DNA from: JARRQB01 sp965368585
GTDB taxonomy: Bacteria > Pseudomonadota > Gammaproteobacteria > Chromatiales > Chromatiaceae
Direction of reading: 5' to 3'
DNA: 36,493 nt
Assembly: GCA_965368585.1 (NCBI GenBank)
Contig: CBDUNM010000035.1
Span: 1 to 36,493, forward strand
A model generated the notes under the pieces. The model saw only the letters and a list, made by a program, of their open reading frames with translations. It was not told where the DNA came from and searched no databases. This document shows, piece by piece, positions 15,779 through 22,519 of this stretch; the first letter of the stretch is position 1; each line of letters starts with the position of its first letter. Position numbers and translations under genes: made by a program.

Positions 15779-16591
15779 ATGACTGATTTATACGCCGTCA
15801 TCGGCAACCCGATCGAACACAGTAAATCGCCGCAGATTCACGCGGCCTTCGCCGCGCAGACCGGGCAGGATATGCAATACCGGCGCTTACTCGGCGATAT
15901 CGAGGATTTCGAGGGCGAGGTCAAAGATTTCTTCAACGCCGGCGCACGCGGCCTGAATGTCACGGTGCCGTTCAAGAAGCGGGCCTTCCGCCTGGTAGAT
16001 GAACTCAGCCCGCGCGCCGAGTCGGCCGAAGCGGTCAACACCGTGATCGCCTTGGGCAACTCATGCCTGCGCGGCGACAACACCGACGGCGTGGGGCTGG
16101 TGACCGATCTGGGCTGCAATCACCGCTTCGCCCTGGCGGGCGCCCGCATTCTGCTGGCCGGTGCCGGGGGTGCGGCGCGCGGCGTGGTGCGGCCGCTGCT
16201 CGAGAGCCGCCCGCAACAACTGGTCGTCGCCAATCGCGCCCCCAAGAAGGCGCTCGCGCTGGCCGCCAAGATGGCGCAGTACGGGCCGGTGACGGGGTGC
16301 GGGCTGGACGAACTGACCGGGCGGTCGTTCGATCTGGTCATCAACGCCACGGCCGCCGGGCTTACCGGCGAGGTGCCGTTGCTGCCGGACGATTGTCTCG
16401 CGCCGGGCGGCTGGACCTACGACATGATGTACGGCAGCGCCCCCACTGCCTTCGTCCAATGGGGCCAGGCCAGGGGCGCGGCCAAGGCGCTCGACGGCCT
16501 CGGCATGCTGGTGGAGCAGGCCGCGGAATCGTTCTATCTGTGGCGCGGGGTGCGGCCCGATACGCAGGGCGTCATCGCCGCGCTGCGCTGA
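15779..16591 (+). CDS. aroE: shikimate dehydrogenase
   Basis: AroE reduces 3-dehydroshikimate to shikimate with NADPH in aromatic amino-acid synthesis. The 270-residue length is typical. Substrate-binding motifs are GNPIEHSKSPQIHAAF and NVTVPFKKRAF (catalytic lysine), with the catalytic aspartate in GDNTDGVGL. The NADPH Rossmann loop is GAGGAARGV and the adenosine-phosphate pocket starts NRAPKKA. The ATG at 15779 (MTDLYAVIGNP) is the conserved start; a TTG at 15761 is in frame directly after hemB's stop but adds only six residues. It is probably cotranscribed with hemB. Confidence 0.96.
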   Translation: MTDLYAVIGNPIEHSKSPQIHAAFAAQTGQDMQYRRLLGDIEDFEGEVKDFFNAGARGLNVTVPFKKRAFRLVDELSPRAESAEAVNTVIALGNSCLRGDNTDGVGLVTDLGCNHRFALAGARILLAGAGGAARGVVRPLLESRPQQLVVANRAPKKALALAAKMAQYGPVTGCGLDELTGRSFDLVINATAAGLTGEVPLLPDDCLAPGGWTYDMMYGSAPTAFVQWGQARGAAKALDGLGMLVEQAAESFYLWRGVRPDTQGVIAALR

Positions 16592-16660
16592 CCGCGGTGC
16601 GCGCGAGCGGACCCGCAAACCGGCCGAAAGTTTGTTTCCAGCAGGTCGAAAAGGTCTCTT

Positions 16661-16674
16661 CTCCCAGCCGGGAG
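16661..16674. repeat. REP-like unit shared with the element at 34.3 kb
   Basis: CTCCC-AGCC-GGGAG followed by AGGGTCGGGGTGAGGG (to about 16690) is the kind of 'ctctcccnncgggagaggg' palindromic unit scattered in GC-rich gammaproteobacterial genomes. A related core, CTCTCCCGGCGGGAGA, recurs at 34334-34349 in this window. It lies in the convergent gap after aroE. Confidence 0.5.
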
Positions 16675-16732
16675 AGGGTCGGGGTGAGGGGGGCAAACCG
16701 GCTAAAGATCTGATTTTCTACTCCCAATCCTA

Positions 16733-16783
16733 CCCGCCTCCCACGTTTCCGGACCGGCATTACTGATGCGGAACGTGGCGGGG
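16733..16783. repeat. long imperfect hairpin between aroE and the EF-hand gene
   Basis: The left arm CCCGCC...CACGTT...CCG pairs with the right arm CGGAACGTGGCGGGG, with a 3-nt and a 1-nt bulge; GCAT/ATGC pairs again inside the loop. It begins 5 bp past the EF-hand stop codon (minus strand). It could act as a transcript end for either convergent gene, though there is no T-run. Confidence 0.45.
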
Positions 16784-16788
16784 CGCGC

Positions 16789-17160
16789 CTACCAACGCAT
16801 GCCCTCGTTCACGCACGGCCGTGATGCGTGACGAGCGGCTTGGTGCGCGGCGTGTTCTTCCCGGCTGAGCATGCCGTCACCATCCGTGTCGATCGCTTCG
16901 AAGGGCGGTGCGCCGGCCGCTCTGCGCATCGGGTAACCCTGCTTGGCCCGATATGCCTGGCGTGCCGCGCGTACCTCGTGGAATTCGTCCGCACTCAATC
17001 GGCCGTCGCCGTCCCGGTCGAAGGCCTCGAACGGGATCGGACCACGTTGCAGATAGGCGCCCTCGTCGCCCTCGGGTGCTTCGGTGCTGGCGACGGCGAA
17101 CCCGCCGGTCAGCGCCGCCGCGATCAGCCCAATCAATAAGTGGCGTTTGTTTGATTTTAT
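16789..17160 (-). CDS. secreted two-EF-hand protein, apparent ATA start
   Basis: The protein has 123 residues if started at the ATA at 17160-17158. Two canonical calcium-binding loops are present: DRDGDGRLSADE and DTDGDGMLSREE, each followed by the expected helix. The frame upstream of the first listed start (TTG at 17136) reads KSNKRHLLIGLIAAALTGGF, a textbook signal peptide whose basic n-region is lost if TTG is used. A GGAG lies 8 nt before the ATA and there is no ATG or GTG in the right place. So either ATA is the real initiator or an ATG has mutated. The protein is presumably periplasmic and calcium-responsive. It lies downstream of the sensor kinase operon on the same strand. Confidence 0.72.
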   Translation of the reverse strand: MKSNKRHLLIGLIAAALTGGFAVASTEAPEGDEGAYLQRGPIPFEAFDRDGDGRLSADEFHEVRAARQAYRAKQGYPMRRAAGAPPFEAIDTDGDGMLSREEHAAHQAARHASRPCVNEGMRW

Positions 17161-17317
17161 GGCGTCAACTCCAGAGCGCTCACCATTCTTGCGTCTGCGC
17201 GGAGACGAGCGCTGTGCGTGTACGAAAAACGTCCCGTGCTCGATTGACTACAGATTACCGCCGCGCGGCTGAAATACCGCTGAACGCTTGCCTCACACCC
17301 TGGCGCGGGCCGCTGGT

Positions 17318-18646
17318 TCACTCGCGCTCCCAGCACACCGAGGCGATGACGCGCAACCCGCCCAGGTGGGGCGAGCGGTCGAAGCTGATCTCACCGTCGT
17401 AGACCTTGACGATGTCGCTCACGATGGCCAGGCCGAGCCCGTATCCTTCGGCTTGTTCGTCGATACGGATGCCGCGATTCGAGATGCGGGGCAGGTCGTC
17501 GCCGGATACGCCCGGTCCGTCGTCTTCGACCGTGATGGTGAACACCCCCGATGCCTGCGCGAACGTTAGTCGCACTTCGGACCGCGCCCACTTGCAGGCG
17601 TTGTCCATCAGGTTGCCGAGCAGTTCCAGCATGTCTTCCCGGTCCAGCGGCAGTGAGGCCGCGGGTACGCCGTCGGCGGACAGCTGCAGATCGCGGTCGC
17701 GATGCAGGTGTTCGAGCGAGCTGAGCAGCGCCGGAACGTCGTCCGCGGCATCGAACTGCCTGCCCGGCATGCCGCCGCCGGCGATGCGGGCGCGTCTGAG
17801 CTCGCGGTCGGTCAGTTGGCGGATTCGCGTGACCTGGTTCAATGCAAGCGTCCGGTCGGGCTGGGCGGAGCGCTCCAGCTCGCTGGTGATCAGGCTCAAG
17901 GGCGTCTTGAGCGCGTGGGCGAGGTTGCCGACTGCGTTGCGCGAGCGTTCCAGGCGCTGTTCGAGGCGTCCAAGCAGACGGTTGAACTCGCGCACCAGCG
18001 GGCGGACCTCGGTGGGAACGGTTTCGCTCAGGGTCCGTTGCTCGCCGCTGCCAATGCGTTGGACTTCGGTACGAAGTGCGTCGAGTTGGCGCAACGCCAG
18101 GCGCACCACCCGCCTTTGGGCGAGTAACAACAGCAGCAGAATCACCAGAAATGCCGCGGCGCTGATCAGCTGGTAGCGGCGGATCTCCCGTCCCAGGGGG
18201 GTGATGTCTTCGGCCACCGCGATGGTCAGCTGCTGGTCATCGCGCTGGTAGCCCGCGACGTGCAGCAGCAGGTGCTGCTGATCGGGGCCGATGATGCGGC
18301 TCTGGCGCGTTTCGCCCGGCCGTAACGGCTCCACGGGCAGGATTTCGTCCCACAGCGAGCGCGACCGTACCGGTTCTTCCCCCAATCCGAGCACGACGAA
18401 GTATTGCCCCGACAGCGGTTGCGAGTAGACCGGCGACAGGCGCCGCTCGCGGAGGTGCAGGCCGCTGCCGTCGCGGGCCGGGCGCAGTGCCGCGAGCAGG
18501 GCTTCAGCGTCGGCCTGCAAGCGGGTGTATACGTAGGCCTGGTTAAGCTGGCGCACGGCAACGGTGCCGCCGCCCAGCAGCAGGGCAAACACGGCGAGCA
18601 CGCTCAGCGCGATGCCGAGCAGCAAGCGCCGTTCAATGGAATTCAC
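17318..18646 (-). CDS. two-component sensor histidine kinase (PhoQ/QseC-like)
   Basis: The protein has 442 residues. There is one N-terminal membrane segment (about 8-32) and a periplasmic domain of roughly 130 residues. A second membrane segment (about 162-180, LISAAAFLVILLLLLLAQRR) and a HAMP-like linker follow. The H-box is NLAHALKTPLSLI, followed by the N-box LLGNLMDNACKWA, G1 VEDDGPGVSGDDL and G2 GYGLGLAIVSDI. It is a classical HPK embedded in the inner membrane. The ATG overlaps the stop of the response regulator gene (ATGA). With the PepSY and cytochrome b genes upstream, a signal from the envelope (cations or redox) is plausible but inferred only from the company it keeps. Confidence 0.92.
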   Translation of the reverse strand: MNSIERRLLLGIALSVLAVFALLLGGGTVAVRQLNQAYVYTRLQADAEALLAALRPARDGSGLHLRERRLSPVYSQPLSGQYFVVLGLGEEPVRSRSLWDEILPVEPLRPGETRQSRIIGPDQQHLLLHVAGYQRDDQQLTIAVAEDITPLGREIRRYQLISAAAFLVILLLLLLAQRRVVRLALRQLDALRTEVQRIGSGEQRTLSETVPTEVRPLVREFNRLLGRLEQRLERSRNAVGNLAHALKTPLSLITSELERSAQPDRTLALNQVTRIRQLTDRELRRARIAGGGMPGRQFDAADDVPALLSSLEHLHRDRDLQLSADGVPAASLPLDREDMLELLGNLMDNACKWARSEVRLTFAQASGVFTITVEDDGPGVSGDDLPRISNRGIRIDEQAEGYGLGLAIVSDIVKVYDGEISFDRSPHLGGLRVIASVCWERE

Positions 18647-19311
18647 GAAGTCAGGTCTCGAAACACGTAGCCCTGGCCGCGCCGCGTTTCGATGCGTTCC
18701 TTACCGATCTTCTGGCGCAGCCGCTTGACGTAGACCTCGATCAAGTTGCTGTCACGGTCGAAGTCCTGGTCGTACACATGCTCGGTGAGCCGCGTTTTGG
18801 ACAAGATGCGTTCGGCATTGGCCATGAAATAGCGCAGCAGCCGAAACTCGGTGCCGGTGAGGTCGACGGTACTGTCGTCCGGCAGGCGCACGACCTGACG
18901 GCCCTCGTCCAAAACCAGGCCCGCGGCATGCAGTTCGGGCTCCGGGCGGCCTTCGCTGCGGCGCATCACGGCCTGGATGCGGGCGAGCAGTTCCTCGAAA
19001 TGAAACGGCTTGCCGAGATAGTCGTCGGCGCCTGCCTTGAGCCCATCGACCCGTTCGTGCCAGGCGTCGCGGGCGGTCAGGACCACCACCGGCGTGGGGT
19101 TCCCCTCCGCGCGCCAGTTCGCCAGCACCTCCAAACCCGGCCGGCCGGGCAGGCCCAGATCCAGTATCACCGCGTCGTACGGCTCCTCGCGGCCCATGAA
19201 TTCCGCGTCGACGCCGTTGTCCGCGGCATCCACGGCGTACCCGGCCGCCGTGAGATCCTTCACCAGTCCGGCCGCCAGGTCTTTGTCATCCTCGACGAGA
19301 AGCACGCGCAT
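18643..19311 (-). CDS. OmpR-family response regulator
   Basis: The protein has 222 residues. The receiver domain begins MRVLLVEDDKDLAAGL, with the acidic pair D8/D9 and phosphoacceptor D51 in VILDLGLPG. The threonine is in VVLTARDAW and the lysine in DYLGKPFHFEELLARI. The C-terminal winged helix (about 128-222) contains LTGTEFRLLRYFMANAERIL, LTEHVYDQD, SNLIEVYVKRLRQKIG and TRRGQGYVF. It is closest in pattern to PhoP/QseB-type regulators. It lies 9 nt after the PepSY gene and overlaps the kinase gene, so the four genes form one unit. Confidence 0.93.
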   Translation of the reverse strand: MRVLLVEDDKDLAAGLVKDLTAAGYAVDAADNGVDAEFMGREEPYDAVILDLGLPGRPGLEVLANWRAEGNPTPVVVLTARDAWHERVDGLKAGADDYLGKPFHFEELLARIQAVMRRSEGRPEPELHAAGLVLDEGRQVVRLPDDSTVDLTGTEFRLLRYFMANAERILSKTRLTEHVYDQDFDRDSNLIEVYVKRLRQKIGKERIETRRGQGYVFRDLTS

Positions 19312-19320
19312 GGTCGCCGC

Positions 19321-19653
19321 TCACTGGCCTCTGCGCCGGGAGCGCATGCGGTTGCCGGTCTTGGCGTCGTAGTAATCCTTGCGAACGCGGCCCTTCTTGT
19401 CCAGCGATTCGACCTCGTACACGTAACCGTCCTGCTTGCGCTCCAGCTCCACGTCCAGGACGCGCTCGCCGCCTCGGCGTGGTGACCGCTTCAACACCTC
19501 CTGCAACGGCAGGATCTCGCCGGAGCGCCGCAGCCGCATCGCGTCACTATGGTCGTCGTCCGCGGCCGCCGGATTGGCGGCCGACACGACCAGTGCGGCC
19601 AGCACCGCTCCGGCGATGGTTCTCAATCTCAAAGGGTACGAATTGCGTCGCAT
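19321..19653 (-). CDS. secreted PepSY-domain protein
   Basis: The protein has 110 residues. It has a signal peptide with a basic start (MRRNSYPLRLRTIAGAVLAA, cleavage near NPAAA) and a single PepSY-like domain: ILPLQEVLKRS, then VLDVELERKQDGYVYEVESL and VRKDYYDAKTGNRM. PepSY domains are periplasmic or membrane-anchored modules found near cytochrome b-type proteins and two-component systems; they are suspected inhibitors or sensors rather than enzymes. It lies 10 nt after the cytochrome b gene and 9 nt before the regulator gene, so cotranscription is very likely. Confidence 0.85.
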   Translation of the reverse strand: MRRNSYPLRLRTIAGAVLAALVVSAANPAAADDDHSDAMRLRRSGEILPLQEVLKRSPRRGGERVLDVELERKQDGYVYEVESLDKKGRVRKDYYDAKTGNRMRSRRRGQ

Positions 19654-19663
19654 GGCGTCGGTG

Positions 19664-20233
19664 TCACAGTTCTCTTGCTTTCCTACCTGTAATCATAGCG
19701 CGAACGAGGTTTTCGCCGTGCAGCCAGCTGGACACCAGGACCGCGCCGACGTGGATGGCGACCAGCGTCAGGGTGAAATTGGCCAAGACTTCGTGGCCTT
19801 CCTCGTAAAATTCCTTCCAATCATGGCTCGCCGGGACCAACCCGGTGAGCGGCCCCGTCGCCGATTCGGCGGCTTCCACCGCCAGACCCGACAACACCGT
19901 CAGCACGAGCATGATCAGCAATAGCACGATCATGGCGCCGCCCGCCGGGTTGTGACCCAGCATGCGAGGCGCGTTCCCGGACATCAACCGGGAAAGATAT
20001 GCGAGCACGACGCGCGGACCACGCACGAAATCGCTGAACCGGGCGTGGCGCGTCCCGACGACGCCCCAGATCATGCGGAACGCGATCAAGGCGCCGACCA
20101 CGTAACCGGCGATGGCATGCGGCCGGGTCCATTCGTCGCCCGTGACGAATGCAAAGGCGAATGCGCCGACCAGCGACCAGTGAAAAACCCGGACCAGCGG
20201 GTCCCAGACGGTGATGGATTTTGACTGTGGCAT
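19664..20233 (-). CDS. cytochrome b561-family membrane protein
   Basis: The protein has 189 residues with four membrane helices. The family start is present: VWDPLVRVFHWSLVGAFAFA, with a haem-ligand histidine in FHW. Further candidate ligands are in RPHAIAGYVVGALIAFRMIWG and, near the end, in VLANFTLTLVAIHVGAVLVSS. It belongs to the Ni/Fe-hydrogenase-type cytochrome b group that moves electrons between the quinone pool and periplasmic partners such as dihaem cytochromes. No c-type cytochrome gene is adjacent here. TAGGAGG lies 6 nt before the ATG. It is first in the operon with the PepSY, regulator and kinase genes. Confidence 0.9.
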   Translation of the reverse strand: MPQSKSITVWDPLVRVFHWSLVGAFAFAFVTGDEWTRPHAIAGYVVGALIAFRMIWGVVGTRHARFSDFVRGPRVVLAYLSRLMSGNAPRMLGHNPAGGAMIVLLLIMLVLTVLSGLAVEAAESATGPLTGLVPASHDWKEFYEEGHEVLANFTLTLVAIHVGAVLVSSWLHGENLVRAMITGRKAREL

Positions 20234-20423
20234 GACCGCCTCCTATGTTGTGATGGCGCCCAGAATAGCGAACCATGCTGAATCAAGACTGAATAGATGT
20301 TGTCGGCAACCTGGGTGTGAACCAATGCTGGCGATAGGGACGCCAACCGATCGATGCATGCAGGAATTCAGTTGGCGCAGTGGGCAGATTCCGTCCTCCC
20401 AGCGGTTCGTTGCCGCACGGCAC
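20234..20423. other. intergenic stretch at the left edge of the accessory island
   Basis: I see no coding sequence here. It marks the change from the conserved cytochrome-kinase operon to the low-density accessory region. No promoter good enough to list was found beyond the ribosome site of the cytochrome gene. Confidence 0.4.
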
Positions 20424-20479
20424 GTCCCCCGAAAAAGTGGACACCTCCGTCAAACTGATCGAGGTGTAATATGTCCAAA
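20424..20479 (+). mobile_element. possible IS3-type left-end fragment
   Basis: The stretch GTCCCCCGAAAAAGTGGACA, followed by CCTCCGTCAAACTGATCGAG and a GTGTAATATGTCCAAA start, has the layout of the terminal repeat and orfA start of IS3-family elements. After nine bases of the would-be orfA the similarity ends; nothing like a transposase follows. If correct it is a solo end left by deletion. The resemblance is from memory and needs a database match. Confidence 0.35.
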
Positions 20480-20501
20480 GCGGACCGAATCGCAATACGC
20501 T

Positions 20502-20558
20502 TCAACCGACGGCGCAACCGCTATGTGGCGTTGCGTCGGTTGAGCTTGGTCGTTACGC
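20502..20558. other. attC-like folded site ahead of the 85-aa gene
   Basis: TCAACCGA (20502-20509) pairs with TCGGTTGA (20536-20543), and CGCAAC (20513-20518) with GTTGCG (20530-20535), leaving three extrahelical bases on one side. Eight bases later comes GTTACGC (20552-20558), close to the GTTRRRY core of integron attC sites. No matching left-hand RYYYAAC is present; it may have been lost to the adjacent IS-like fragment. Confidence 0.35.
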
Positions 20559-20582
20559 GTTGCAAACATCAGGTGAAATACG

Positions 20583-20840
20583 ATGAGCCTTTATCCACTG
20601 CCTAAGATGTCACCTTTATGCCGGACAATTGAAAGCCAAGGTCGTTCGGTGAGAGTACAAATATACGAAGGCGATCCCGGTAAATGGTTGCTGGAGGTAG
20701 TCGATGAGTATGGCAATTCCACGGTATGGGAAGACCAATTCGATTCCGACCAAGCTGCATTGGAAGAAGCACAGCATACGATTGCGCAAGAAGGAATTGG
20801 GGTGCTAATTGGAGAGCCACCCAGTTCAGATCGAACATAG
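20583..20840 (+). CDS. hypothetical protein, 85 aa
   Basis: This is a small soluble acidic protein with no signal peptide or membrane segment. The centre (VRVQIYEGDPGKWLLEVVDE then YGNSTVWEDQFDSDQAALEE) reads like a compact beta-sheet followed by a helix, and looks like a conserved family seen in mobile DNA, though I cannot name it. AGGTG lies upstream of the ATG at a usable distance. Base composition is lower in GC than the chromosomal genes to the left. It is flanked on both sides by attC-like hairpins, as a cassette gene would be. Confidence 0.65.
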   Translation: MSLYPLPKMSPLCRTIESQGRSVRVQIYEGDPGKWLLEVVDEYGNSTVWEDQFDSDQAALEEAQHTIAQEGIGVLIGEPPSSDRT

Positions 20841-20861
20841 AGCGTAGATGACGAAATTCCC

Positions 20862-20907
20862 GTATAACCAAGCGGTCAACTTCGTCGGCTTCCGCTTACT
20901 TGGATAC
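20862..20907. other. attC-like folded site between the 85-aa and TIR-like genes
   Basis: GTAT (20862-20865) pairs with ATAC (20904-20907), CCAA (20868-20871) with TTGG (20900-20903), and GCGG (20872-20875) with CCGC (20892-20895). AA at 20866-20867 and TTAC at 20896-20899 are unpaired. The left end GTATAAC resembles an attC R'' box; the right end lacks the expected GTT. Confidence 0.35.
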
Positions 20908-20968
20908 TGCGCCTTGCCAGCCGGTTTGTTGGCGGATAGTCGTCACGCTTCCGTGCGTGGAGGCGTTT

Positions 20969-21568
20969 ATGGATCGCGCCGTTGTCAACGCTTTGCATCA
21001 TCTCTACCGGAATGGCGCCTGCTCAATGGCCGAGGTGCTCGCTCTCCTGTGGTGCGGCCCCGATACCGAGGACGCCGTTGACGACCTGACAGAGCAGGTC
21101 GGCGAGTTGCGGCGCGTTAGTCCGTATCTGAATAAGTTCATCAAGGAACTCGAATGGCAGTTGACGAGCCTTCCGGGAGCCGGGTACGTGCTTGGCAACC
21201 CGATGAGCGTTCCGGCTCGAAAGCGTGGCGAAGCCCGCCCTGCCTTCGCGGCGATGCCTTACGGGCCCGCGTGGTTCAGGACAGTTTGCGATGTCATCTT
21301 CGCTTGTGCATGCACTACCGGCGTCGCATTAGAGGGCTCCAAAGATATCTCGGTGCCAGGGACGATACGCGACCAGATCTGGGTTGGGATACGCCGCGCT
21401 GAGGTTGTGGTTGCCGATATTACCGAGCAAAACCCCAACGTTGAGTATGAGATCGGGCTCGCTCACGCACTGGGTATGCACACGATCCTCAAAGCACGGG
21501 AGCAAGCTCCGCTCCCGTTAAATTCGTCGGCGTCATGTGGAGCCCAAACCGCAACGATAGGAAAGTAG
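20969..21568 (+). CDS. TIR-like / deoxyribosyltransferase-fold protein, C-terminus apparently replaced
   Basis: The product has 199 residues. The N-terminal part (1-80) is an alpha-helical domain I do not recognise. Residues about 90-175 match the nucleoside-2-deoxyribosyltransferase/TIR-like fold: FAAMPYGPAWF, then RDQIWVGIRRAEVVVADITE and QNPNVEYEIGLAHALG, the signature helix with its catalytic-type glutamate. Family members are often nucleotide-processing or NAD-related enzymes in defence loci. After HTIL the expected last strand and helix are missing and an unrelated tail of about 25 residues runs to the stop, exactly across an attC-like hairpin. I infer a truncated gene. GGAGG lies 5 nt before the ATG at 20969. 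Confidence 0.65.
   Translation: MDRAVVNALHHLYRNGACSMAEVLALLWCGPDTEDAVDDLTEQVGELRRVSPYLNKFIKELEWQLTSLPGAGYVLGNPMSVPARKRGEARPAFAAMPYGPAWFRTVCDVIFACACTTGVALEGSKDISVPGTIRDQIWVGIRRAEVVVADITEQNPNVEYEIGLAHALGMHTILKAREQAPLPLNSSASCGAQTATIGK
21497..21523. other. attC-like hairpin overlapping the end of the TIR-like gene
   Basis: CGGGAGC (21497-21503) and GCTCCCG (21511-21517) form a perfect 7-bp stem. It is followed directly by GTTAAAT (21517-21523), which fits the GTTRRRY core exactly. No left-hand partner box is seen. Confidence 0.35.
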
Positions 21569-21572
21569 GCAC

Positions 21573-22187
21573 ATGAGTAATACGATAGTGGGGCCTGACG
21601 GCGAACCACGATGCCACTGGTGCGGTGCTGCACCGGAGTTTCTCGCTTACCACGACACCGAATGGTGCTTTCCGGTCAACGATGATCATCGCTTGTTCGA
21701 GAGTTTGAGCCTGGAGGGTTTTCAATCTGGACTAAGTTGGCGCACCATCCTCGCCAAGCGCGAGAATTTCCGCGCCGCGTTCCATCATTTCGATATCGAC
21801 AGGATTGCTCGCTTCAACCAACGCGATATCGCTCGGCTGCTCAATGACGAAGGGATAGTACGCCATCGCGGTAAGATCGAGGCAGTTATCAATAATGCGC
21901 GGCAGGCCCGTGAACTCGTCAAACGGGAAGGCTCTCTGGCAGCCTTCGTCTGGCGTTACGCACCAGACATGCGGCAACCCGTGGAACCGCAGACCGTATC
22001 GACCTCGACGGAATCCGTTGCTTTGTCAAAGGATCTGAAAAAGTTGGGCTGGAAATTCGTCGGACCCACCACGGTACATGCCTTCATGCAAGCGATGGGG
22101 CTGATCAACGATCATGCGGTGGGCTGCGTGATCAGAGGCAAGGTTGAGCGCGCGCGGAAGAGCTTCAGGCGGCCGGGGTACGGATGA
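21573..22187 (+). CDS. tag: DNA-3-methyladenine glycosylase I
   Basis: Tag removes 3-methyladenine from alkylated DNA as the first step of base excision repair. The protein has 204 residues. The zinc-snap motif is present: RCHWCG near the N-terminus with the histidine in AYHDTEW, and NDHAVGC near the C-terminus. The base-recognition stretch SLEGFQSGLSWRTILAKREN carries the conserved glutamate and tryptophan. RHRGKIEAVINNA and LKKLGWKFVGPTTVHAFMQA are further family blocks. All key residues are intact, so it is probably functional. It starts 4 nt after the TIR-like frame ends and lies within the accessory island. Confidence 0.94.
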   Translation: MSNTIVGPDGEPRCHWCGAAPEFLAYHDTEWCFPVNDDHRLFESLSLEGFQSGLSWRTILAKRENFRAAFHHFDIDRIARFNQRDIARLLNDEGIVRHRGKIEAVINNARQARELVKREGSLAAFVWRYAPDMRQPVEPQTVSTSTESVALSKDLKKLGWKFVGPTTVHAFMQAMGLINDHAVGCVIRGKVERARKSFRRPGYG

Positions 22188-22288
22188 GTGGCGCGTAAGA
22201 TTCGGAGGCTGGGGCGAAAGCGCTGTGAAAATTCCGCAGAGGCCCGGAGTCGATATGAATAGTACGAGCGTTTATGAGGATTGAGGAC

Positions 22289-22519
22289 ATGGAACTATTG
22301 GCAAACTTGAAACAGGTCAGAAGCCTTTTCCGAGAATCGTTCAGATCGTCTTTTCACTAGGCGATAGCCACTGTAGCGGAAAACGGCGAACCTCACGTGA
22401 CTCCCATTGGGTGATTGATGCCGGGTAAGCCAGGCTACGGGTTTTACTTCGAAAAGTTTAGGCAGCATATTCGGCGTAATCTGGGAAGCAACAAGAAAGT
22501 TTGTGTTCTGGCCGTTATT
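22289..22519 (+). pseudogene. PNPOx-like FMN-binding protein remnant with two in-frame stops
   Basis: A single reading frame from the ATG at 22289 reads MELLANLKQVRSLFRESFRS, SFH-stop-AIATVAENGEPHVTPIG-stop, then GYGFYFEKFRQHIRRNLG and VCVLAV. This is the pyridoxamine-phosphate-oxidase-like split-barrel pattern (FHxAIATV..G.PHVTPIG, GFYFE.FxRxxxRNL, CVLAV). The stops are TAG at 22358-22360 where an aromatic residue is expected and TGA at 22412-22414. After VCVLAV the similarity ends and the rest of the family (tryptophan-rich block and beyond) is absent. So the gene carries two nonsense changes and is truncated. No frameshift is needed to join the pieces. Confidence 0.72.
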
